Assembly (NCBI GenBank): GCA_038878695.1
Contig: JAVZVD010000003.1
Span: 62,001-126,000 of the forward strand
Source: Fervidicoccaceae archaeon
Lineage (GTDB): Archaea; Thermoproteota; Thermoprotei_A; Sulfolobales; Fervidicoccaceae
Direction: 5' to 3'
DNA length: 64,000 bases
Positions 52,303 to 59,457 of this stretch are shown one piece after another. Made by a program: the position numbers and the translations under genes. The first letter of the stretch is position 1. Every line of letters starts with the position of its first letter. The notes beneath the pieces were generated by a model. It did no database searches. It was not told where the DNA came from and saw nothing but the letters and a program-made list of their open reading frames with translations.

Positions 52303-53061
52303 ATGCGCTTGAGCTCCTCGAGCGAATGCCTCGCCGTCTCCGCGGTCAGCGGCGGGCCGGATAGCGTATGCTCGATGGTCTATTGGCTCAGCAGAGGGTG
52401 CGACGTTGCCCCCCTCTTCTTCGACTACGGCCAGAAGGCCGCGAAACGCGAGCTGGAGGCTCTGCGGAGGATCGTGGAGAGGCTGAGGGAGATCGCCGGC
52501 GAGAGGAAGTGGGGGCGCGTGGAGGAGCCAACGGTCCTCGACCTGAAGCCGCTGGGGAGGCTCTGGGTCGGCTCTCAGCTCACGGACGAGAGCGTCGAAG
52601 TGACCGAGGAGTACGACGTGACCGTCGTGGTCCCGATAAGGAACGTGATCATGGCGGCGGTCGCCGCGGCCCGCGCCTACGCGCTCCTGAGCGCGAGGAG
52701 GCTCGAGCGAGTGCTGGTGATCCTGGGCAGCCAACGCGATGACGTCAGGCCGAGGGAGGACACGTGGGAGCCCAGATATCCCGACTGCTCGCCCGAGTGC
52801 CTCCTCGCCCTGGAGGCCTCTCTCAAGATATGCCACTTCAGGGGCGAGAGGAGAATAGAGCTGTGGGCCCCGAGCGCGGCCGGCATCGGGAAGAGCGAGC
52901 TCCTGAGGTCGTGCTACGAGCTGATCGGGGATCTGATCTACGAGACCTGGAGCTGTTATCGAGGGCTCGAGAAGCACTGCGGCTCGTGCGAGAGCTGCGC
53001 GAACAGGAGGAGAGCTCTGCGAGAGGCCGGTTTGCCCGATAAGACCGAGTACATGAGTTGA
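52303..53061 (+). CDS. queC: 7-cyano-7-deazaguanine synthase
   Basis: Makes preQ0, precursor of archaeosine at position 15 of archaeal tRNA. The ATP-pyrophosphatase P-loop reads SGGPDSVCSM near residue 16, the mid region has FDYGQKAAKREL and VPIRNVIMAAVAAARA, and the C-terminal zinc site uses CYRGLEKHCGSCESC. A TATA box cataaaaa at 52262-52269 predicts a start near 52291 and a very short leader. ArcTGT and the other pathway genes are elsewhere. Confidence 0.93.
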   Translation: MRLSSSSECLAVSAVSGGPDSVCSMVYWLSRGCDVAPLFFDYGQKAAKRELEALRRIVERLREIAGERKWGRVEEPTVLDLKPLGRLWVGSQLTDESVEVTEEYDVTVVVPIRNVIMAAVAAARAYALLSARRLERVLVILGSQRDDVRPREDTWEPRYPDCSPECLLALEASLKICHFRGERRIELWAPSAAGIGKSELLRSCYELIGDLIYETWSCYRGLEKHCGSCESCANRRRALREAGLPDKTEYMS

Positions 53062-53219
53062 ACCTTTCCTTTTCTAGTCGCTTCCCTGAGCGGGTCTCGT
53101 TGATCCTCACCGCCTCGGGCTCTCCGTCGCTTCAGCGGCCAGAGATAGCGAGAGGACCCGCGAACTCCGCCCAATGGCCGCCCGGTCGAGTGGGCGGGGC
53201 TCCGGCTCGACGCGCGACC

Positions 53220-54593
53220 TCAGCTCAATTTGATTACCTCCGGGCGGTCTCCCGATCTCGATACCTGAATGAACGTCCCCGTGGCTTTAACGGGCACCTC
53301 GATGATGTAGTTTGTGAGAGCCCTGTACATCTCTCTGATGCCGCGCCTGGTCAGCCTGTAGGCGTCTCCGGCCCTCCTAACGAGGCCCTCTAACTCCATG
53401 ACCTTTAGGAGGAGCCTCATCTTAAGCGGCACGCCCCTTAGACCTATGGACCTGAACGCCTCTTCGCTCACCTTAGCCGCCGCGAGCTGATCGAAGAACA
53501 GCCTCCACGCTCTCGAGGACGGGCTCATGCTTCGCGAGTATATGGCCGGCGGCGCGCCCCTCTCGGCCGCACCGATGTAATGGGACACGCTGTGAGTGTT
53601 GACGTACTGGTAGAGACCGGTGTTGCTCCACGCGCCCGCCCCGAAGCCGAGCAGAGGACCCACCATCTCCAGGTTTACCGTCGCGTACTCGTAGGGCTTG
53701 ATGGAGACGGAATAGACCCTGACGATGTGCAGACGGCGGTCCTCGGCGAAGCCTATCGCCTCATCGACGAATCTGTCGATAGAGTCTATCTCCTGACGCA
53801 CCCTCCCGAGCTCGACGAGCCTGTACCCCGGGGAGTACCTCGGTATTATCGTCGGGTAGAACGTTATCTGGTGAACCCCCAGCTCGTGGCTCTTCTCCAG
53901 GTCCTCTCTGAAGGCCCTCACCTTCTCCCCCAAAGCGAGCTCCACGCGGCCGTCGATGCTCGGGGCGAGAAACATCAGGTCCACGTTAACCCACTTAAAG
54001 CCCGCCTCGAGGGAGTTCTCGATAGCGTTAACGCCGTCCTCCGGCAGGTGCTTTCTGCCCAAGGACTTCAGTATCCTCTCGTCGAAGCTTTGAACGCCTA
54101 TGCTCACCTCGTCGACGCCCGCCGAGTAGAACTCCTCCACGTCTTCGTAGCGCCTGAAGTCCTCGGGGTTGACCTCGATGCCGAGACCGCACTTGACCTC
54201 GAAGAACTGAGACAGGTGACGCAGGAGCTCCCCGTACAGTCTCGGGGGGACGAGGCTCGGCGTTCCGCCGCCCACGTGCATCTCCGCGACGGTCAGGCCC
54301 GCCCCCTCCACGAGCTCGCCGTAGACGCTCACCTCCCTCATCAACGCTCTAAAGTACTTCTCAATCTCACCTCTATCCCTCAACACGTATCGATTGTACG
54401 GGCAAAACGCGCACGTGTACCTACAGAAGGGGACGTGGACGTAGACGCCTACGGTTCTGCCGATAGAGCTTTTCACGAGGTCCAGGTGCGCGCCCGGGTC
54501 GTCCACTCTGTAGAATTCTAGAGCGGGAATGCGCCTCAGCAGCCTACATACCCTCAGCCTCCCCCTATCCAGCACTGGTGCACCTGAATTCAT
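53220..54593 (-). CDS. HemN/HemW-like radical SAM protein
   Basis: Radical SAM enzyme of the oxygen-independent coproporphyrinogen oxidase family; many such archaeal proteins are HemW-like heme chaperones or of unknown function. The cluster motif CRYTCAFC (CxxxCxxC) follows GVYVHVPF near residue 52; MHVGGGTPSLVP, EVNPED and SIGVQSFDERIL are family hallmarks. A helical C-terminal domain is present (SPSSRAWRLFFDQLAA...). ATG 54593 overlaps a TATA-like taatata, so the real start may lie at GTG 54575 or later. Two GTGCAC palindromes flank the promoter. Confidence 0.85.
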   Translation of the reverse strand: MNSGAPVLDRGRLRVCRLLRRIPALEFYRVDDPGAHLDLVKSSIGRTVGVYVHVPFCRYTCAFCPYNRYVLRDRGEIEKYFRALMREVSVYGELVEGAGLTVAEMHVGGGTPSLVPPRLYGELLRHLSQFFEVKCGLGIEVNPEDFRRYEDVEEFYSAGVDEVSIGVQSFDERILKSLGRKHLPEDGVNAIENSLEAGFKWVNVDLMFLAPSIDGRVELALGEKVRAFREDLEKSHELGVHQITFYPTIIPRYSPGYRLVELGRVRQEIDSIDRFVDEAIGFAEDRRLHIVRVYSVSIKPYEYATVNLEMVGPLLGFGAGAWSNTGLYQYVNTHSVSHYIGAAERGAPPAIYSRSMSPSSRAWRLFFDQLAAAKVSEEAFRSIGLRGVPLKMRLLLKVMELEGLVRRAGDAYRLTRRGIREMYRALTNYIIEVPVKATGTFIQVSRSGDRPEVIKLS

Positions 54594-54605
54594 ATATTAG
54601 TGCAC
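54578..54605. promoter_or_regulatory. Two GTGCAC palindromes flanking the radical SAM promoter
   Basis: GTGCAC occurs at 54578-54583 and 54600-54605, with centres 22 bases apart (about two helical turns) on either side of the box taatata of the minus-strand gene. The spacing and symmetry suggest a dimeric repressor site covering the TATA box. No regulator gene is adjacent. Confidence 0.4.
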
Positions 54606-54950
54606 CAAGAAATCCGCGTTGATCGCCGCGTTTAAAAATCTGCGGGAGGGCGGCTAGCATCGGCGGACGCCGCGACGGCAGCGCGAAGACCGAACTGCGG
54701 AACCCGATAAAGCGCTCACAGAGAGATCAGCGCTTAGAGGGGTTATAGGAATGTTCACCGAGAGGCTCCGTCGGGGTTTCCGCCTACCCAAACTGGAGAG
54801 ACCACGCAGCGGCAGGAAAAGACCGAAAAGAGCTCGGTTTAAATTCCTCGGGTGAGTCGATTGCAATGAAGAGCAAATAAATAGCTTTACTTTTCGCTTT
54901 AAAGCTTTTTTAGTTAAAGGTATTGATGTGCTATCTTCACAATCATTTAA
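54606..54950. other. Intergenic region between the radical SAM gene and the CRISPR locus
   Basis: No supported protein gene. A plus-strand TATA-like tttaaaaa (54630-54637) is followed by a GC-rich stretch with a 7-bp inverted repeat AAGCGCT (54710-54716) / AGCGCTT (54729-54735), so a small RNA is possible. From about 54860 the sequence becomes AT-rich (aaataaatag, tttttagttaaag), marking the change in composition that continues through the CRISPR-Cas locus. Confidence 0.45.
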
Positions 54951-55340
54951 TCAATATCGAGAGAATTGCGAGGAGAAGATCTCGTGCAGCAGCCTAACAC
55001 TTGAACTACGAGGTCTAAGTTTGTCAATCACTATTACCCCCTTCCTATCGAGGAAGTCCTTCACATGTTCTGGAACACGTCGCAGAGAGGCTAAAATGAA
55101 TGTACTCAGTCCGAAGGTGTGCAAGTACGGTAAGATTTGTGAGCTTATTTCGTTTTCCCATCTATTGAAGGGATCCTCTTTATACTCTACAAGGACTTCT
55201 ATATCCTTTCCAGAGCTAACGAGGTCTCTCGTATTCTCGTAATAGCCTCTAACTACTACAATAATATCAGGCCTAGCGGGTATGCGTCTACCTGTAGAAA
55301 CATAGATGATCTTGTCATGGAGTTTAAACGTGCCTCGCAT
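54951..55340 (-). CDS. Putative PD-(D/E)XK nuclease-like protein beside the CRISPR array
   Basis: 129 residues, more AT-rich than the genes to its left. RPDIIVVV supplies a P-D pair and, 26 residues on, VLVEYKED supplies E-x-K, the core of the PD-(D/E)XK nuclease fold; the helix WENEISSQILPYLHTFG and strand TFILASL follow in the right order. ATG 55340 is preceded on its strand by a TATA-like agtttaaac (55358-55366), fitting a leaderless start. The short length could mean a stand-alone nuclease domain or a remnant of a larger protein such as a Cas4- or CARF-linked nuclease. Confidence 0.5.
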   Translation of the reverse strand: MRGTFKLHDKIIYVSTGRRIPARPDIIVVVRGYYENTRDLVSSGKDIEVLVEYKEDPFNRWENEISSQILPYLHTFGLSTFILASLRRVPEHVKDFLDRKGVIVIDKLRPRSSSVRLLHEIFSSQFSRY

Positions 55341-55486
55341 ATGGGCGTCCCTGCTAGGTTTAAACTCTATTCAAAAGCTTACGCTACCGTAGGGCGTCTC
55401 CCCAATGCATGTGCTGAACTCCGAGCCTTGCTCGACCTACCAGTATGTTCCATCTTCGCTCCTATGGTATAAAAACCTCAATATAC

Positions 55487-57736
55487 CTTTTAGTTCTTTG
55501 TTATTTTGCGATGGAAATCTCAGAGTACTGCAGTGTAAATCTTGACTTTTAGTTCTTTGTTATTTTGCGTCCCACTGAGGCAAAGTTTACCTTACCCCTA
55601 GAAGGCTTTTAGTTCTTTGTTATTTTGCGCCCCCCACATTTTGGAGGTGAGAGGATGAGCACCCTCTTTTAGTTCTTTGTTATTTTGCGGAGGGCCAGGC
55701 CGAGGGTCGAGAGGAAATCACGAACTTTTAGTTCTTTGTTATTTTGCGTCGGCAGATGCTATGCCCTTATCCTATTGATACAATCTTTTAGTTCTTTGTT
55801 ATTTTGCGAAGAGATATGGAAACGTGCTCTGGATTCTCCCCAGCTTTTAGTTCTTTGTTATTTTGCGGGCTGGAGATCCGTGTCCCACCAATAGTAATTG
55901 TCGGCTTTTAGTTCTTTGTTATTTTGCGTCCTCCTCTCCCTCGGTATCGAGACCAAGAGGACCACTTTTAGTTCTTTGTTATTTTGCGCCGTCCTCGATC
56001 CCAGCTCGAGGGACCTCAAGCTCTTTTAGTTCTTTGTTATTTTGCGACGGTATCTGCAATTTTGTGGAGGGGAGCGGGAATGTCTTTTAGTTCTTTGTTA
56101 TTTTGCGACGAGGGCCGCGCGCGCGCTGGGCCTCCCGAGGAGGATCTTTTAGTTCTTTGTTATTTTGCGTCCATCGGCGAGAGCAGCCTCTTGATCAGGT
56201 CGGCCCTTTTAGTTCTTTGTTATTTTGCGACTCCCATGGAGGAACAACGCCAGATGCAGTATATCCTTTTAGTTCTTTGTTATTTTGCGATGTCGGAGAG
56301 CACTTCAAGGAGACGAAAGTCTTCGCTTTTAGTTCTTTGTTATTTTGCGCCGAGGATTCTCTCTCTTAGTCTGGAGAATATCGCCTCTTTTAGTTCTTTG
56401 TTATTTTGCGTGGGCGAGATAAAGGCCCTTCGAGTGACGCGCGACGTCTTTTAGTTCTTTGTTATTTTGCGTTGTGTTTAAACCGATCTCGAAAATTCTC
56501 TCGTTAACTTTTAGTTCTTTGTTATTTTGCGGTTCTTTCTCTCGAGCTCCGCCATCTCAAACAACTCTTTTAGTTCTTTGTTATTTTGCGGGTGGCCACA
56601 TTTCGGGCATCGGACCAATCTCCTCTCTTTTAGTTCTTTGTTATTTTGCGTGCTCTCCCAGATCCTCGGCTGCCCCGTCGGCGAAACTTTTAGTTCTTTG
56701 TTATTTTGCGTCGGGATCTCCCAGTCGTCGGTCAAGGAAATATTGTCTTTTAGTTCTTTGTTATTTTGCGATAGGCCCCCGAGGAGGGTCCCCCGGAGGA
56801 GGGATCCCTTTTAGTTCTTTGTTATTTTGCGGATCTTGTTGACTCTAAATGAGGTAGCGGAGGAGCTCTTTTAGTTCTTTGTTATTTTGCGTTTGCGACA
56901 GCTCGGGCACGTGATGTAGATCAACCTCTTTTAGTTCTTTGTTATTTTGCGTAAGGGAATAGATTATGAGTACGCGCGGCGCCGGCTCTTTTAGTTCTTT
57001 GTTATTTTGCGCGAAATGTGGACACACCTGGCACACGCGCTCGCGCACTTTTAGTTCTTTGTTATTTTGCGCGCAGGGCCCGCTCGAGCTCCTCATCGCT
57101 TGGGGCCGCTTTTAGTTCTTTGTTATTTTGCGCGGGCCCGCGAGACGGCCGCAACGGACTCAGGCTCACTTTTAGTTCTTTGTTATTTTGCGTTACAAAC
57201 CTCTTGAAGGCTCGCACGGCCTCGGAAATCCGCTTTTAGTTCTTTGTTATTTTGCGTAGCCGGAGAGGTTTACGTGGTGCCCCCGGGATTTGTCTTTTAG
57301 TTCTTTGTTATTTTGCGAGCTCCTAAAGAGGTCGGGGAGAGTCGCGGGCTTCGCTTTTAGTTCTTTGTTATTTTGCGAGAAGAGACGAGTTGAGAACGGA
57401 GCCCCCCGAGGACTTTTAGTTCTTTGTTATTTTGCGCTTTAGCAGCCACGATGCCTCCTTCTCCTGAATCATCTTTTAGTTCTTTGTTATTTTGCGCCGG
57501 ATTAACTCCTTGTTTCAAGAGGTAAGTTACAAACTTTTAGTTCTTTGTTATTTTGCGTGATCGGCCGGATCCTCGGGATGAATCCTCGGGTCTTTTAGTT
57601 CTTTGTTATTTTGCGTTAACCGAAAAACAAGAAACGCCGCGCGCGGTACAATACTTTTAGTTCTTTGTTATTTTGCGTGCGTTACGTGGTGATTTGTCGA
57701 TCGAGAGCGATCCTTTTAGTTCTTTGTTATTTTGCG
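55487..57736 (-). CRISPR. CRISPR array, 38 repeats and 37 spacers
   Basis: The 24-base repeat (on the plus strand starting CTTTTAGTTC and ending TTATTTTGCG) occurs 38 times, from 55487 to 57713, all copies identical by eye. Spacers are 34-37 bases, giving a period of about 60. The transcribed strand is probably minus: read that way the repeat ends ACTAAAAG, close to the ATTGAAAG handle of many archaeal crRNAs, it lies on the same strand as cas6 just upstream, and a TATA box with the correct direction lies before 57736. The opposite direction cannot be excluded, because tataaaaa at 55468-55475 faces the array from the other end. Confidence 0.98.
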
Positions 57737-57852
57737 AGGTCTCTCGCGTGGCGCTTTTCATCTACTCTCCCGTTCTCACCCAAGGTTTATAGAGGTTCGG
57801 GCGAGAGGGCGAGCCCCGCCCACGAGAATCGACGCGAGTAGCTCACCTCCGT
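57737..57852 (-). promoter_or_regulatory. Probable CRISPR leader and promoter
   Basis: This 116-base gap separates the cas6 stop from the array. On the minus strand it contains cctctataaacctt (57781-57794), a good TATA box whose transcript would begin about 25 bases before the first repeat. The rest is GC-rich. Leader function is inferred from position. Confidence 0.6.
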
Positions 57853-58713
57853 TTATCTTTTGGTTTCTATTTTTATTTTTTGTGGTGCTATGGTTATTGT
57901 TCCAAAGCCATTGGCTCTACTTGCCCCTATCCCGTAGATCCTTGCTGTTTGTAGCGTTCTCTTGACTATCTCCTCGCACCTCTTCTCTCTTGTTAAGACG
58001 ATGTACTTCGCTTTCGCTGTTAGTGTCGGCTCTCGGTTGTTGTCGTAGTTCACGAACACGGCTTTCTGCTTGGTTGAGTAGTGCTCCGCTAGGCAGGACT
58101 CGAGCTCCACCGCGGCTTGAAATGCTTTGTGAGGATCGAGGCTGAGCGTCCCCTGCGCAATCATGTAAGGGACCCAGAAGAACACGCCCGGGCTGGTGGT
58201 AAACCTTCTGACGTGCTGTGTTGGCACTAGCGGGTGTGGAAGCAGCGCTGGGCTCAGGGTCCTCACGACTATAGTTTTCAGTTTTTCTTCTAGTTCTTTG
58301 TTATCTTGTGGAGTGTGTATGCTGGCATCCTCTACCGTATAGCTCACGACCGCGTTCTCGAACTTCAGCCTGGTCCTGACCCCCTCAATCTGCTTGAACC
58401 GGTTGTAGAGCAACCTGACGGTATCGCCGTTCGCTCCGACCTCAACGACGTACTCGCCCCTTAGAAGCACCGGCCTCAGTTCTTTGTTATTTCGTGTCAC
58501 CTCGTAGACTGGTATGACCGAGCTGTTTCCACTTAGAGGCGGGCTCACCCTTAGGAGCTTGAAGAACCCCTTTGACGGTCTGAAGAGGGGCTCAAGCTCC
58601 GGAGCCTCCGTAAGCACCAACGTCTTGGTCAGCTTGCCCGTGTAGTTGTAGATGTAGCCGTTACTCTCCATGTAGACTCTGAGCGCAAGTACCGCGCCGT
58701 CGGCGACGCTCAA
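57853..58713 (-). CDS. cas6: CRISPR pre-crRNA endoribonuclease Cas6, carrying repeat-derived segments
   Basis: Cuts the pre-crRNA within each repeat to make crRNAs. The C-terminal YGIGASRANGFGTITI is the Gly-rich loop of Cas6 proteins; the body has the two-RRM character of the family (286 residues). TTG 58713 overlaps the csa3 stop by TTGA. Two segments, residues about 73-80 (VTRNNKEL) and 135-142 (PQDNKEL), are encoded by degenerate copies of the array repeat (58473-58496 and 58287-58310) in the same frame and strand. A third weaker NNRE occurs near residue 223. Catalytic residues vary in this family and I cannot assign them with confidence. Confidence 0.88.
   Translation of the reverse strand: MSVADGAVLALRVYMESNGYIYNYTGKLTKTLVLTEAPELEPLFRPSKGFFKLLRVSPPLSGNSSVIPVYEVTRNNKELRPVLLRGEYVVEVGANGDTVRLLYNRFKQIEGVRTRLKFENAVVSYTVEDASIHTPQDNKELEEKLKTIVVRTLSPALLPHPLVPTQHVRRFTTSPGVFFWVPYMIAQGTLSLDPHKAFQAAVELESCLAEHYSTKQKAVFVNYDNNREPTLTAKAKYIVLTREKRCEEIVKRTLQTARIYGIGASRANGFGTITIAPQKIKIETKR
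58287..58310 (-). repeat. Degenerate CRISPR repeat inside cas6, copy 1
   Basis: 21 of 24 positions match the array repeat, including 14 consecutive bases (58291-58304). It encodes part of PQDNKELEE of Cas6. The three differences lie at repeat positions 4, 19 and 23 (plus-strand orientation). Confidence 0.9.
58473..58496 (-). repeat. Degenerate CRISPR repeat inside cas6, copy 2
   Basis: 18 of 24 positions match, with 15 consecutive identical bases (58478-58492). It encodes RNNKEL of Cas6, in the same phase as copy 1, 186 bases away. Confidence 0.88.
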
Positions 58714-59381
58714 CCGCGCTCACCGCAGAACGCGTAGCGCAGGGCTTCCCCGAGCGGTGTCAGCTCTACGGTATTATCCCTCAGCTGTATCAGCCCCCTC
58801 TTCGCCATCCTCCGCAGCAGCATGTATATCGTTGACGGCGATTTCCCCGCCTCACCGCACGCCTCTTTAACCACGAGGTCTCTCTCAACTCTGTCCCCAA
58901 CCAGACATATCATCCTCAGCTCGCTCCTGCCGACGCAGAGCCTCACGGTTTCGAGGCTCAGGGCTACATCGTATAGCCCGTCCTCCCTCGCCGCGTGAAC
59001 CGCGAGCTCTACGCCCTTCACTAGCTCTCTGTAGATGAGGGACGCGTAGATGACAACGAGACCGAGATACCTCATCCCGCTACCGAGGGACATCACTAGC
59101 CTCTCGGGTCTCAGCTCCCTTAGCGCGTCCACGAGAGCTGAGGCGTCTCTACCGAAGTTGTTAGCGTCCAGCACCAGCTCCTTGACCGCTACGCCGGCGG
59201 ACGAGAAGACGCTCTTGACCACGCTAACCGCATTTGAGACCTTCTGCCTCTCGTAATCGCTTCCGCTCAGGCTGTAGACCAAGAGAGCGGTGTCCCCGGG
59301 CTGTAGCCCGACCCTGAATCCAGCCCTGATGACGAGCTTCTCATCAAACCCCACTATGAAGATTGCGAGCTTCATGTTCAT
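58710..59381 (-). CDS. csa3: Csa3-type CARF-domain CRISPR transcription regulator
   Basis: CARF domain plus winged helix; such proteins control cas genes or arrays and may sense cyclic oligoadenylate. The Rossmann-like CARF part (about 1-130) begins LAIFIVGFDEKLVIRAG and contains LVMSLGSGMRYLGLVV, its ligand loop. The winged helix follows (about 165-220: VVKEACGEAGKSPSTIYMLLRRMAKRGLIQLRDN). ATG 59381; ATG 59375 is an alternative. It is divergent from the interference genes and shares a palindromic TATA box with them, so it could control both arms. Confidence 0.88.
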   Translation of the reverse strand: MNMKLAIFIVGFDEKLVIRAGFRVGLQPGDTALLVYSLSGSDYERQKVSNAVSVVKSVFSSAGVAVKELVLDANNFGRDASALVDALRELRPERLVMSLGSGMRYLGLVVIYASLIYRELVKGVELAVHAAREDGLYDVALSLETVRLCVGRSELRMICLVGDRVERDLVVKEACGEAGKSPSTIYMLLRRMAKRGLIQLRDNTVELTPLGEALRYAFCGERG

Positions 59382-59416
59382 TTACTCACCTTCGATGCGC
59401 ATATTACACAGAAAAG

Positions 59417-59424
59417 CTTATAAG
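59417..59424. promoter_or_regulatory. Palindromic TATA box for csa3-cas6 and the cas10d operon
   Basis: CTTATAAG is a perfect palindrome between the divergent cas arms. Transcripts would begin near 59447 (plus, 11 bases before ATG 59458) and near 59395 (minus, before ATG 59381, where ggtgag is also found). One box may thus couple expression of the regulator/processing arm and the interference arm. Confidence 0.6.
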
Positions 59425-59457
59425 TATTGTGAACGAATACATGTTCCTCGGAGACTA

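Noticed and set aside
55685-57239. Reading frames in the CRISPR array giving repeated peptides such as LLVLCYFA and AQNNKELK
   Set aside because: They are translations of the regular 24-base repeat and spacers; there is no start signal or family content.
59290-59457. Upstream extension of cas10d
   Set aside because: It is antisense to csa3 and contains the palindromic TATA box; ATG 59458 fits the promoter and ggag element.
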